Of a stretch of DNA of 64,000 nucleotides, positions 8,450 through 17,318 are shown piece after piece. How positions within the stretch are numbered: the first letter of the stretch is position 1; each line of letters begins with the position of its first letter. This DNA is from Alteromonas sp. LOR (lineage in GTDB: Bacteria > Pseudomonadota > Gammaproteobacteria > Enterobacterales > Alteromonadaceae): positions 1 through 64,000 of the forward strand of contig NZ_JQFW01000050.1 of assembly GCF_000753865.1 (NCBI RefSeq), written 5' to 3'. The notes below the pieces were generated by a model. It had not been told where the DNA came from and did not search any database. It saw only the letters and a list, made by a program, of their open reading frames with translations. Position numbers and translations under genes: made by a program.

Positions 8450-9199
8450 TTACGCTCTACGCATTCTGGCCAACATAAATAAGCATAACGCAAAAAAAGC
8501 GATCGTTGACGGAGCAGACACTTTTGTTGATTCTAATGTAAATCCATTGATTATTGGATTGTTGTCGCTAAAAGGTGCAGCGCCGCCAAATGAAATATTT
8601 AACGTGGAGTCTTGTGCAGTAAAATCATAGCGAATAAATGCTCCAACGGTGGTTATATTAGTTTCTGATGTATTGAGATCTTGACCTTGCGTAATGTACG
8701 GAGAAAAATCATCTACTGCTTTTACACCCTCAAAAGACAAATCAAAACCACGTGTACAGCATGTCTCTGCAAACAATAGCTGAAGCGAATACGTTGAACC
8801 TACTGTGAGATTTCCTAAATCAATCGTTACTACGTCGTCACGCAATTGTGAGCCATCATTTGCACGAGGGCTCCATCTTATAGAGCGCATTACCGTTTCT
8901 AAGTTGTTGTCATTCTGGGTGTTACCGTAATTCGCAGTATGCCAATTAGAAATAGCATTAACAGCACTTATCGAAACGCCAGATACTGAATCATCGGTAA
9001 ATGATGCGTCATCAATAGAAAAGCCCCCAGCACCAAATACATTAACTGCATAAGTAAAGTTGCCAACAAAATCTAGGCCATCACCGCTATCACCTCCGGT
9101 AAAGGTACCGATTGTAATTAATGACGCATTAGCGCCCATACTAAGACACGCCAATAATGCTATAAACATCATCTTGATTGTTTTAATTGTGTTACCCAT
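8450..9199 (-). CDS. Exported protein with PEP-CTERM-like sorting tail
   Basis: A 249-residue secreted protein: signal peptide to about residue 25 (ANA), an acidic beta-rich body full of Asp, Asn, Ser and Gly, then a C-terminal tail 'VSAPSTIAFFALCLFMLARM' plus RRA. Motif, hydrophobic span and terminal arginines match the layout of PEP-CTERM sorting signals, with SAPST in place of the usual PEPST. Such tails are recognised by exosortase and the proteins are linked to exopolysaccharide production, but no exosortase is in this window. AGAGGTAG precedes the start. Function of the body unknown. Confidence 0.7.
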   Translation of the reverse strand: MGNTIKTIKMMFIALLACLSMGANASLITIGTFTGGDSGDGLDFVGNFTYAVNVFGAGGFSIDDASFTDDSVSGVSISAVNAISNWHTANYGNTQNDNNLETVMRSIRWSPRANDGSQLRDDVVTIDLGNLTVGSTYSLQLLFAETCCTRGFDLSFEGVKAVDDFSPYITQGQDLNTSETNITTVGAFIRYDFTAQDSTLNISFGGAAPFSDNNPIINGFTLESTKVSAPSTIAFFALCLFMLARMRRA

Positions 9200-9380
9200 G
9201 TGCCACTACCTCTTTTAATTATCACAGGACATTTTTACTAAAGACCAGCAATTTAGATGCCATATTTTTTATTGTTAAAATACAGTGACTAATACCGAGC
9301 AATGTCTTGTGCAAAAGCATACTGTAAGTTTAATTGACACTAAAGGAAGTCAAAGCCGCCTGCATCGCAGCGCTTAATTA

Positions 9381-9448
9381 AAAAGGGGGTCAGATCCACA
9401 TTTAGCAAGCATCTGATGGCCCCAAGATAATGTGGATCTGACCCTACT
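9381..9448. repeat. GGGGTCAG palindromic repeat, long-loop copy
   Basis: Arms AGGGGGTCAGATCCACATT (from 9384) and AATGTGGATCTGACCC (to 9445) separated by about 27 bases. It ends 8 bases downstream of the stop codon of the minus-strand outer-membrane pseudogene. Confidence 0.8.
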
Positions 9449-9456
9449 TATTGCTA

Positions 9457-10062
9457 TTAAAACGCGATTCTTAAATTGGCTGAGATGAAGTCAATACCAT
9501 CCCAAACTTCATAGTTTACGCCTACAGCAGTATTGGCAATTGGATAATAGTAGGCTGATACACCAAATGATGTTTCGGACTCATCAGCCTCGTCCAAGTA
9601 ACCAATGTTTCCAGCAAGCTCAATATTGTCCGTTAGCATCGAACGAATACCAATATTCGCACCTAATCCATTGTCGTCTGCAGACCCTGAGTTACCCTGA
9701 AATGAACCACTCAATTCTAGGTGCTCGTACGTCAGCTGGCCGTAAAAGTCAGTTGTATCTGTTATCGCCGAGTGAAACCCCATACCCAATGATAATTGGC
9801 TAACATCGCCGGTGACCGTACCACCGAAAATCTGAACGTCTTCACTTACTTCGCGGTAACGGCCCGTAAGCTAAAAGCTCTCCCCCACGCTCTTTAACAA
9901 CGATGCATTGAATCCTGATGGCGACTCATCAACATCGTCGATACTAACCTGCGTGTAACCCGCTTCAACCAAATCCCATTTAGGGCCTTTTTCACTTGAA
10001 ATGACTGAAGTATTGAATCCAAGTGCTGCGGTAGCTAGTGCGAGAACTAACGTGTTGTTCAT
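9457..10062 (-). pseudogene. Outer-membrane beta-barrel protein broken by one in-frame TAG
   Basis: A single frame of 201 sense/stop positions reads through from a signal peptide (start at 10062, hydrophobic core 'LVLALATAALGF') to the barrel-like C-terminus 'SANLRIAF' ending in Phe. It is interrupted only by TAG at 9871-9873. Downstream of it the same frame continues without a shift: 'LTGRYREVSEDVQIFGG', then the rest of the barrel. The context 'GESF-stop-LTGRY' suggests a lost Tyr codon (TAC or TAT to TAG). The small-porin-like fold with alternating strands is inferred. Either a recent pseudogene, an assembly error or stop-codon readthrough. Confidence 0.8.
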
Positions 10063-10180
10063 GTATGTAATGCTCCTTTTTACATGTATTGCTTGTAGTT
10101 TGATATGCCGACCTTTAACGGCGGCGGAGCTTAAACAAAAACACAGAGGCGCTTACAACTAAAGTATAATAAAAAGGATA

Positions 10181-10203
10181 AAGAGGGTCAGAGCCACATT
10201 TAA
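10181..10203. repeat. GGGGTCAG-family half element (degenerate)
   Basis: AAGAGGGTCAGAGCCACATTT is one arm of the family palindrome with no partner arm, about 120 bases upstream of the start of the broken outer-membrane gene (minus strand). Confidence 0.55.
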
Positions 10204-10300
10204 CTCAGTTCATTAATCCCTTTTAAAGTAAACGCAGATTTAAGCCAACATCTATTGCTTTTGAATAAGCAATTGCTGATGCCTCTTTTTTGAACTATTA

Positions 10301-10320
10301 TTTAGCTAAGTTTAGCTAAG
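10301..10320. promoter_or_regulatory. Tandem operator of toxin-antitoxin operon
   Basis: Two exact tandem copies of TTTAGCTAAG, each containing the palindrome TTAGCTAA, 17 bases before the antitoxin start codon. A TTGAAC box (10290-10295) lies 17 bases before the TAGCTA in the second copy, so binding here would cover the likely promoter. Phd/YefM antitoxins typically autorepress through such paired palindromes. Confidence 0.6.
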
Positions 10321-10337
10321 CCATATAAAGGTAGCAT

Positions 10338-10568
10338 ATGCAAACGAACATGCATGAAGCAAAGAGCAAGCTGTCACAACTTGTTGAATTGGCAGTTTCA
10401 GGCGAAGAGGTGGTCATTGCAAAATCAGGTAAGCCAGCGGTAAAACTAGTGCCTTACAAAGCCCAAAAAGAACGAGTGTTTGGACAATTTAAAGGACAAG
10501 TGATTGCATCTGATGATTTTGACTCAAAAGAGGTTAATGACGATATAGCAGATACTTTTGGTATGTAG
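10338..10568 (+). CDS. Phd/YefM-family antitoxin
   Basis: A 76-residue antitoxin. The N-terminal 'MHEAKSKLSQLVELAVSGEE' and 'VVIAKSGKPAVKLVPY' are the Phd/YefM DNA-binding fold; the C-terminal acidic tail would neutralise the toxin. AAGGTAG lies before the ATG. The toxin gene starts 4 bases after the stop codon. Regulation is probably autorepression at the tandem repeat 10301-10320. Confidence 0.9.
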   Translation: MQTNMHEAKSKLSQLVELAVSGEEVVIAKSGKPAVKLVPYKAQKERVFGQFKGQVIASDDFDSKEVNDDIADTFGM

Positions 10569-10572
10569 CACG

Positions 10573-10959
10573 ATGAAAAGAATTCTATTAGATACTCATG
10601 CGTTAATTTGGTGGATGTGTGGAGATAAAAAGCTTGGCCTAAATGCACAAAAGCACATTGCTAATCCTGAAAACGCTATTTTTGTAAGCGCAGCAACAGT
10701 TTGGGAGATGTCGATTAAACAACAGATGGGAAAACTTGAAGTACCTGATGACATTGAATCAATTGTTGAACAGCTTGGTTTTAGCGCATTACCCATCACG
10801 TTATTTCATGGCCAGCAATCGGGCAAATTACCTATGCATCATAGAGATCCGTTTGATCGCATGTTAATCGCTCAAGCACAAGCAGAGGGATTGCAGATAT
10901 TAACGAAAGACGCGTACTTTCCCGATTACGGTATTCGGTTAATCGATGCCAGTAAATGA
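10573..10959 (+). CDS. PIN-domain ribonuclease toxin (VapC-type)
   Basis: A 128-residue PIN-domain protein. 'LLDTHALIWW' gives the first catalytic Asp; 'VWEMSIK' the conserved Glu; 'HHRDPFDRMLIAQA' the Asp pair of the metal site; and 'LTKD' near the end the last acidic residue. All four acidic positions expected of an active magnesium-dependent RNase are present. The ATG at 10573 is chosen because it lies just past the antitoxin stop; an upstream in-frame codon at 10558 would overlap the antitoxin. Partner of the Phd-like antitoxin. Confidence 0.9.
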   Translation: MKRILLDTHALIWWMCGDKKLGLNAQKHIANPENAIFVSAATVWEMSIKQQMGKLEVPDDIESIVEQLGFSALPITLFHGQQSGKLPMHHRDPFDRMLIAQAQAEGLQILTKDAYFPDYGIRLIDASK

Positions 10960-10960
10960 T

Positions 10961-11010
10961 AAAGGGGGTCAGATCCGCATTAATGCGTTAATGCGGATCT
11001 GACCCCCTTT
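10961..11010. repeat. GGGGTCAG palindromic repeat, perfect copy
   Basis: Perfect 23-base arms (10961-10983 and 10988-11010) with a TGCG loop. It lies between the convergent PIN toxin gene and ugd and can act as a terminator hairpin in both directions, although only short T-runs follow. Confidence 0.92.
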
Positions 11011-11025
11011 TATTCTCAATTAACT

Positions 11026-11048
11026 AATGTGGATCTGACCCCCTTTAT
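11026..11048. repeat. GGGGTCAG-family half element
   Basis: TAATGTGGATCTGACCCCCT is a single arm, ending a few bases from the ugd stop codon and adjacent to the full palindrome. Confidence 0.75.
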
Positions 11049-11050
11049 TT

Positions 11051-12226
11051 TTAGTCGGCGTTGAAGAGGTCGCGGCTGTATACTTTTTCTAGCACGTCTT
11101 CGATGTCGGCAGTTACACGGTTGGCAACAATAACATCAGACTCTTTCTTGAAGGCTTCTAAGTCGTTGACTACACGAGAGCGGAAAAACTCATCTTCAGT
11201 GAGTACCGGCTCGTATACGATAACTTCAATACCCTTGGCTTTAATACGCTTCATGATGCCTTGAATAGCACTTGCTCTGAAGTTGTCAGAGCCCGACTTC
11301 ATAATAAGGCGGTAAATACCCACAATTTTCGGATTGCGGCTTACAATTGAATCGGCAATGAAGTCTTTGCGGGTGCGGTTAGCATCTACAATGGCTTGAA
11401 TCATGTTGTTAGGCACTTCGCTGTAGTTAGCCAGCAGCTGCTTCGTATCTTTCGGTAAGCAGTAACCGCCATAGCCAAAGCTTGGGTTGTTATAGTGCCC
11501 GCCAATACGAGGGTCTAAGCTAACGCCCTCTATAATTTGTTTTGTGTCTAATCCGGCACGTTCTGCATAGCTGTCTAGCTCATTAAAATATGCAACACGC
11601 ATCGCTAAGTACGTGTTAGCAAAAAGCTTGATAGCCTCGGCTTCAGTACTGTCGGTAAATAGTATTTCAATGCCTGTCTTAACAGCGCCTTGCTCTAGTA
11701 GCTTGGCGAATATTTCAGCTCGCTCTGTTCGCTCGCCTACAATAATACGGCTTGGGTGTAAGTTGTCGTAAAGGGCTTTGCCTTCACGTAAAAATTCAGG
11801 TGAGAATATAATGTTGTCACTACCGTGGCGCGCTTTGGCTTCGCGGGTAAACCCAACAGGTACGGTAGATTTAATTACCATCACCGCCTTTGGGTTAACT
11901 GCCATTACGCTTTTAATCACAGCATCAACACTGCTGGTATTGAAGTAATTGGTTTGAGAATCGTAATCCGTCGGCGTGGCAATAATTACATAATCTGCAT
12001 CTCTGTACGCTACTTCTGAATCAAGGGTCGCTTGAAGATCCAGCTCTTTGGTCGCGAGATATTCCGAGATTTCGATGTCTTCAATAGGAGACTTTCGATT
12101 GTTAAGCATCTCAACTTTTTCAGGCACTAAGTCAATGGCTTTCACTTCATTGTGTTGAGCTAACAAAACGGCGTTAGATAAGCCCACGTAACCAGTTCCT
12201 GCTACCGCTATTTTGTACTTTTTCAT
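11051..12226 (-). CDS. ugd: UDP-glucose 6-dehydrogenase
   Basis: A 391-residue nucleotide-sugar dehydrogenase that oxidises UDP-glucose to UDP-glucuronate with 2 NAD. Residues 3-12 give the Rossmann motif '[14 protein letters not shown]'; the substrate-binding and catalytic region is '[12 protein letters not shown]' with the active-site Cys. Length matches E. coli Ugd. The ATG at 12226 with GGAAGTGAG just upstream is preferred over an in-frame TTG at 12253. It follows glmM in the same direction and provides precursor for the surface polysaccharide. Confidence 0.9.
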   Translation of the reverse strand: MKKYKIAVAGTGYVGLSNAVLLAQHNEVKAIDLVPEKVEMLNNRKSPIEDIEISEYLATKELDLQATLDSEVAYRDADYVIIATPTDYDSQTNYFNTSSVDAVIKSVMAVNPKAVMVIKSTVPVGFTREAKARHGSDNIIFSPEFLREGKALYDNLHPSRIIVGERTERAEIFAKLLEQGAVKTGIEILFTDSTEAEAIKLFANTYLAMRVAYFNELDSYAERAGLDTKQIIEGVSLDPRIGGHYNNPSFGYGGYCLPKDTKQLLANYSEVPNNMIQAIVDANRTRKDFIADSIVSRNPKIVGIYRLIMKSGSDNFRASAIQGIMKRIKAKGIEVIVYEPVLTEDEFFRSRVVNDLEAFKKESDVIVANRVTADIEDVLEKVYSRDLFNAD

Positions 12227-12264
12227 ACTCACTTCCATTTTTGCTCTTACCAAGATTGCCGATA

Positions 12265-12297
12265 TGGCACACCATCAAAATCCAAATAAGTGTGCCA
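12265..12297. other. Inverted repeat between glmM and ugd
   Basis: TGGCACAC/GTGTGCCA with a 17-base loop in the 89-base gap. It could be an operator or an RNA stem in the ugd leader; there is no T-run to make it a clear terminator. Confidence 0.35.
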
Positions 12298-12315
12298 GAG
12301 AATGCCGTTACTGTA

Positions 12316-13656
12316 CTAGTTTTCTTTTATAATCTCAGCAAGCTTGTTCGCCAACGAGGTAGCAATTTCTTGCTGTTTAGCCTCAATCATTACCCGAATT
12401 AATGGCTCTGTACCAGACTTTCTCAACACTAACCTTCCATTTTCACCAAGTTGTGCCTCTACACTAGCTACAGCATCTTGCACAATGGGTAAATTCAATA
12501 CTGAGTCTAAATTTTCGTGCCTTACATTCACCATACATTGGGGCAGTTTTGTCATTCCTGAAGTTAGCTGCGATAACGAATAACCACTCTTAACCACCAC
12601 AGTTAGCACTTGCAAAGCAGCGATGATAGCGTCACCAGTAAATGCATAATCTAAATTGAGAATATGACCCGACGTTTCGCCGCCAATGCGCCAGCCGGTT
12701 TCATTGAGCTTTTCGACCACGTATCTGTCGCCAACTTTAGTACGAACAAACGGTATACCCAACTCTTTAAAGGCCAGCTCCAAGCCCAAATTACTCATGA
12801 GCGTGCCGACTACACCGCCTTTATAGCCTGCTTGCTTAGCCTCGCGCGCCATTAAAAAGAGGATTTCGTCACCGTCAACGGTGTGGCCGTTTCCATCTAC
12901 AAACATAATACGGTCGGCATCGCCGTCTACCGCTATACCTAAGTCCGCCTCGTGATGAAGTACGGCATCGCTGAGTGAAGCTAAAGAGGTTGCACCACAC
13001 TTTTCATTAATGTTAATACCGTTAGGCGTATTAGCGATATTAATTACCGTAGCGCCTAGCTCTGCAAATACACTTGGTGCCACCTTATAAGCGGCTCCAT
13101 TCGCGCTGTCTATAACAAGCTTTAAACCCTCTAGCGACAACTCACTAGAGAAGGTCCCTTTACAAAACTCAATATAACGTCCTGCTGCATCATCTACCCT
13201 GCGTGCTTTGCCCAGCTTTTGCGAATCAACACAATCAATACCATTTTCTAACGCATACTGCAGTTTCTCTTCAATAGCCTGCTGTTGTAGTGCACCTAAT
13301 TTTGCGCCGCTTCTGCCAAAGAACTTAATACCGTTGTCGTAGTATGGGTTGTGTGATGCGCTTATCACTACTCCAGCATCGGCACGAAACGTAGATGCAA
13401 GGTAGGCTACAGCAGGTGTAGGAATTGGCCCTGCTAACGCAATGTTCACACCTGCTGCCGACAAACCTGCTTCTAATGCCGACTCGAGCATGTATCCGCT
13501 TGCGCGGGTATCTTTTCCTACTAATACTTCCTTTGTACCGTCTTTGGCTAACACAATACCGGCGGCCCAGCCCAGCTTCATAACAAAATCGGGTGTCATG
13601 GGAAACTCGCCTACTTTTCCGCGAATCCCGTCGGTGCCAAAATATTTCTGAGACAT
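12316..13656 (-). CDS. glmM: Phosphoglucosamine mutase
   Basis: A 446-residue enzyme interconverting glucosamine 6-phosphate and 1-phosphate on the way to UDP-GlcNAc. The opening '[17 protein letters not shown]', the phosphoserine loop '[17 protein letters not shown]', the metal loop 'DGDADR' and the phosphate-binding '[12 protein letters not shown]' near the end are all present. ATG at 13656 has AAAGGAAG upstream and gives the normal family length. It follows glmS; the pair makes the amino-sugar supply for the polysaccharide locus. Whether the genome has a second glmM near ftsH/folP cannot be seen here. Confidence 0.93.
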   Translation of the reverse strand: MSQKYFGTDGIRGKVGEFPMTPDFVMKLGWAAGIVLAKDGTKEVLVGKDTRASGYMLESALEAGLSAAGVNIALAGPIPTPAVAYLASTFRADAGVVISASHNPYYDNGIKFFGRSGAKLGALQQQAIEEKLQYALENGIDCVDSQKLGKARRVDDAAGRYIEFCKGTFSSELSLEGLKLVIDSANGAAYKVAPSVFAELGATVINIANTPNGININEKCGATSLASLSDAVLHHEADLGIAVDGDADRIMFVDGNGHTVDGDEILFLMAREAKQAGYKGGVVGTLMSNLGLELAFKELGIPFVRTKVGDRYVVEKLNETGWRIGGETSGHILNLDYAFTGDAIIAALQVLTVVVKSGYSLSQLTSGMTKLPQCMVNVRHENLDSVLNLPIVQDAVASVEAQLGENGRLVLRKSGTEPLIRVMIEAKQQEIATSLANKLAEIIKEN

Positions 13657-13674
13657 TTCTACTTCCTTTAAACA

Positions 13675-13706
13675 CAAAAAAAGCCACAACTTTAAAAGTT
13701 ATGGCC
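13675..13706 (-). terminator. Intrinsic terminator after glmS
   Basis: On the minus strand GGCCATAACTTTTAAAGTTGTGGC forms a hairpin followed by TTTTTTT, between the glmS stop and the glmM start. It would partly uncouple glmM and ugd from glmS transcription. Confidence 0.8.
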
Positions 13707-13726
13707 TTAAAAATCGTTCGAACTAA

Positions 13727-15559
13727 CTATTCAACTGTTACAGATTTTGCCAAATTACGAGGCTGGTCTACGTCAGTTCCCTTAATCAGTGCCACGTAGT
13801 ATGAAAGCAACTGAAGCGGAACCGTGTAAACGATGGGCGCGATAATGTCTTCACAGTGAGGAACATTAATTACGCGCAGGGTTTCGTCGCTCTCGAAATG
13901 CGCTTCGGCATCAGCAAACACGTACATAATACCACCACGTGCCCGCACCTCTTCAACATTCGACTTTAGCTTTTCAAGCAATTCATCGTTAGGCGCAACA
14001 ACAATTACCGGCATTTCATCATCGATAAGCGCTAACGGCCCATGTTTCAATTCGCCCGATGCATAGGCTTCTGCATGTATATACGAAATTTCTTTCAGCT
14101 TTAGCGCCCCTTCCATCGCGATAGGGTACTGGGCACCTCGGCCTAAAAACAAACTATGGTTTTTATCGGCGAACTCTTCGGCTAACGCTTCAATAACACT
14201 GGCGGTATTAAGCGCCTCTTCTATTTTCCCTGGAAGGGTTTTAATAGCCGACACTATCTTGTTAGCAGAGTCTTCAGACAAACCATTAAACTTACCTAAC
14301 ACTAACGTAAGCATTAAAAAGGCGGTCAGCTGAGTGGTAAACGCCTTTGTCGATGCCACGCCAATTTCAGCACCAGCCAATGTCATAAATGATAAATCGG
14401 ATTCGCGAACTAGAGACGAGCCGGGCACATTGCAGATAGTAAGCGCTGACATATATCCAAGCTGTTTTGCCAATCGAAGCGCTGCTAGCGTATCGGCGGT
14501 TTCGCCACTTTGCGATATAGTAACCAACAAACTGTTTTCATGAACTGCTGATTTTCGATAACGAAATTCCGACGCTATTTCAACAGAGCAAGACACATTG
14601 GCATACTCTTCTAGCCAATAACGAGCAGTCATCCCCGCATGGTAGCTTGTACCACAGGCAATAATTTGAACGTGCTTAACTTGTTTTAAAATACTTTCTG
14701 CGCCGTTACCAAATAATGCATCAGTATTACTAATGTTATCTATTCTATCTTTAAGCGTGTTTCGAATAACGGCTGGTTGTTCGTGAATTTCTTTTAGCAT
14801 GTAATGTCGATAACCGGCTTTGTCGCCCGCATCATGCTCTACGGTAGACTCCACTATTTCTCGCTCTACCCGCTTTCCGTCTTTGTCAAAAATAGTGACT
14901 TCGCGACGAGTTACCTCGGCTACGTCGCCCTCTTCCAGAAAAATGAAACGGCGAGTTACGGGTAATAGCGCCAACTGGTCTGATGCAATAAAGTTTTCAC
15001 CAAGGCCTAAACCGATAACTAAAGGGCTGCCCGAGCGCGCAACCACCATTTTATCAGGGTCGGCTTTATCGATAACCACCGTACCATAAGCACCAGTAAA
15101 GTGAGTTACCGCTTGTTGAACTGCCGTTAACAGAGAATGCCCCTCATCAAGCATTTGATGTACCACATGGGCAATTGTCTCGGTGTCGGTATCGCTGGTA
15201 AAATTATAGCCTTGTTCACTAAGTTGCTTACGAAGGGCAACATAATTTTCAATGATACCGTTGTGAACCACCGCTACACGGCTAGATGAAAAATGAGGGT
15301 GTGCATTGTATTCTGTAACGCCGCCGTGGGTAGCCCAGCGTGTATGCGCTATACCTGTGGTTCCCAATGCGGTTTCGTTATCTACCGCTTCAGCTAGGTT
15401 TTTTACCTTGCCCACTTTACGAATTCGCTGCAGATTGCCTTCCTTGTCTAACAAGGCTACACCGGCCGAGTCATACCCTCGGTATTCCAACCTTTTCAGC
15501 CCTTCAAGTAGTATTTCAACTACATTCCGTTCGGCTACAGCGCCTACAATTCCACACAT
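13727..15559 (-). CDS. glmS: Glutamine-fructose-6-phosphate aminotransferase
   Basis: A 610-residue enzyme making glucosamine 6-phosphate from fructose 6-phosphate and glutamine. Met1-Cys2 (MCGIVGAV) is the N-terminal nucleophile of the glutaminase domain (about 1-240); two SIS sugar-isomerase domains follow ('SQSGETADT', '[20 protein letters not shown]'), and the protein ends in the family signature 'NLAKSVTVE'. The ATG at 15559 is required to place Cys at position 2; an upstream start would bury it. First gene of the glmS-glmM-ugd run. Confidence 0.95.
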   Translation of the reverse strand: MCGIVGAVAERNVVEILLEGLKRLEYRGYDSAGVALLDKEGNLQRIRKVGKVKNLAEAVDNETALGTTGIAHTRWATHGGVTEYNAHPHFSSSRVAVVHNGIIENYVALRKQLSEQGYNFTSDTDTETIAHVVHQMLDEGHSLLTAVQQAVTHFTGAYGTVVIDKADPDKMVVARSGSPLVIGLGLGENFIASDQLALLPVTRRFIFLEEGDVAEVTRREVTIFDKDGKRVEREIVESTVEHDAGDKAGYRHYMLKEIHEQPAVIRNTLKDRIDNISNTDALFGNGAESILKQVKHVQIIACGTSYHAGMTARYWLEEYANVSCSVEIASEFRYRKSAVHENSLLVTISQSGETADTLAALRLAKQLGYMSALTICNVPGSSLVRESDLSFMTLAGAEIGVASTKAFTTQLTAFLMLTLVLGKFNGLSEDSANKIVSAIKTLPGKIEEALNTASVIEALAEEFADKNHSLFLGRGAQYPIAMEGALKLKEISYIHAEAYASGELKHGPLALIDDEMPVIVVAPNDELLEKLKSNVEEVRARGGIMYVFADAEAHFESDETLRVINVPHCEDIIAPIVYTVPLQLLSYYVALIKGTDVDQPRNLAKSVTVE

Positions 15560-15773
15560 TCCTGCTACTCCACACTTCACGGGTTAGTTACAACTTTAGT
15601 TTAGGGGCAGTATTGTAAAGGAACTAACTAATAAGGCAATAAGTCACTGGCTTCTAGCTAAAAACTCTGCATGCTAAAGAAAAATTGTAAAAACAGTGCT
15701 GCCAAAGTGTACAAAAAACATGTAAAAAGAAATATCGAGTACTGGTTTAAATAATACAAACTTCAGGTGTTAT

Positions 15774-16781
15774 ATGCTCTTTAAAGAAAAGCTACTTCTC
15801 TCCAACTGCGATTCCGTTAGACAGCTAGAACTAGGTAAAATACGGCAACGCTTCCTCACTAGCCTTGCCTTTGGTGATGGCGTTGTGTTAACCCCTAACA
15901 CCATCTTTGACAACGAGAATATTGACTCACTAATTGGAAGGAAAAATGTACATAAATATTTAAATGAAGAGGGCAAAGGAAAGTTTGTAGTGAGAGGTTT
16001 TGATGTACGGCCCGGTTTCTCGCTAGTCAGTTATTTTGAGCGCCTCGCGCCGGACTATATACTATCAAGCCTGCCCGCATCCCCTCGCTTGGCAGACATT
16101 TCACAAAAACAACGTGATGAACTCTTGTATCGCTGCGAAAATATACAGGCCGCTCTCGATAGCATCGAACCACCATACGAAAACATTCAAGTAAATGAAA
16201 ACGCGCTTAAAAATGAAATATTTTCACTCATAAACAACGACGACATTCTTGTTGATAACAATGCTTTGAAAGATAGCACTCAAAACCAAACCGTTCAGAA
16301 AACCGGCTTTTTTTCAAATGGCGATGAGCGTGCCCAGTTTAAAGAAAAAGCCAAGGGTATTGTATCAAGATCTCAATGGTATGCTTTCTGTGATAGCTAT
16401 TTCCATAGTGATTTAACAATAGCCTCTAAATTTAAACTTGAAGTAATCGATCCCTCATACAATTCACTATTTGTATTTAAAGGCGAGGCTTTTCTTCAAG
16501 ATAATATGGGCTTTATGAATAACATACCCAATATTATTCTCGATTCGAGCGTTGCATTTAAAGCCATTCGCAATGAACTAAAACTTATTGAATATCCCAT
16601 AAAGGCATTCGAATTAATATCTAGCTTTGGTGCAGGAGAAATTGCCAAGTTTCTTACCGACGAAGCCGTAAGCTATATTGAAGATAAGTTTGAAGATAGT
16701 GGAAAACAATATTTATCGCGCAAGAACTGGTTTGGTATGTACAATAGACTAACAAAAAAAGTAGGGCTTGAAATTAAGTGA
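15774..16781 (+). CDS. Uncharacterised protein coupled to a Nudix hydrolase
   Basis: A 335-residue soluble protein with no signal peptide or membrane span and no family I recognise. The N-terminal third contains 'FGDGVVLTPNTIFDNENIDSL' (positions about 33-53); the middle is acidic and Asn-rich (about 140-170), and a helical C-terminal part follows. AGGTG stands 6 bases before the ATG. Its stop overlaps the GTG start of the Nudix gene (GTGA), so the two are translated together and probably work in one pathway. Divergent from glmS. Possibilities include a nucleotide-signalling or defence-like pair, but nothing in the sequence proves it. Confidence 0.7.
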   Translation: MLFKEKLLLSNCDSVRQLELGKIRQRFLTSLAFGDGVVLTPNTIFDNENIDSLIGRKNVHKYLNEEGKGKFVVRGFDVRPGFSLVSYFERLAPDYILSSLPASPRLADISQKQRDELLYRCENIQAALDSIEPPYENIQVNENALKNEIFSLINNDDILVDNNALKDSTQNQTVQKTGFFSNGDERAQFKEKAKGIVSRSQWYAFCDSYFHSDLTIASKFKLEVIDPSYNSLFVFKGEAFLQDNMGFMNNIPNIILDSSVAFKAIRNELKLIEYPIKAFELISSFGAGEIAKFLTDEAVSYIEDKFEDSGKQYLSRKNWFGMYNRLTKKVGLEIK

Positions 16782-17275
16782 GCATTGAGTATGAGAACCC
16801 ATGGTTTAGGGTAGTTAAACAGGGGCAATACCACTTTGTGGAAGAAAACGGCTCTGATAATGGCGCAGTAATACTTCTGCAGGCCGCAGAATATTTTGTA
16901 TTTGTTAGGGTTTTTAGACAGGCTCACAACTCTTTTTTTATTGAAGCACCCAGGGGCTATGGTGAAAATGGGGAATCACCGGCACAAACTGCTGCGCGAG
17001 AGTTGTTTGAAGAGACCGGATACAGTATTGAAAGCAATAAATTTAAGCACATCGGCACCATACAACCTAATTCTGCAATTTTATCGTCGTCACTGCCAAT
17101 ATACTTCGTGTCAGTCGATGAACGAATTAATACGTCGGCAGTGGATAGTGAGGTTTCAGAGATCGTCTATATTGAAAAAGATAAAATATTAAACTCTATC
17201 GCAAGCGGTGAAATTACAGACGGTATAACTATCGCGGCTTTAGCAATGCATTGGTCTAGCCCAGAAAACAGATAA
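16778..17275 (+). CDS. Nudix hydrolase, ADP-ribose pyrophosphatase-like
   Basis: A 165-residue Nudix protein with a complete box GX5EX7REUXEEXGU at about residues 66-88 ('GYGENGESPAQ...RELFEETGY'). The 'FIEAPRG' just before the box resembles ADP-ribose/NDP-sugar pyrophosphatases of the NudF type. It would cleave a nucleoside diphosphate linked to another group, with magnesium. Start is GTG overlapping the stop of the upstream unknown gene. It ends 43 bases from the convergent wzi-like gene. Confidence 0.85.
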   Translation: MSIEYENPWFRVVKQGQYHFVEENGSDNGAVILLQAAEYFVFVRVFRQAHNSFFIEAPRGYGENGESPAQTAARELFEETGYSIESNKFKHIGTIQPNSAILSSSLPIYFVSVDERINTSAVDSEVSEIVYIEKDKILNSIASGEITDGITIAALAMHWSSPENR

Positions 17276-17318
17276 TAAGCCACTTTTCAAGCTATGTAGT
17301 TGCAGATTTTAGTGGATG

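Noticed and set aside
13325-13687. 120-codon minus-strand frame overlapping glmM
   Set aside because: Out-of-frame shadow of glmM, Arg/Ser/Cys-rich and without homology I recognise.
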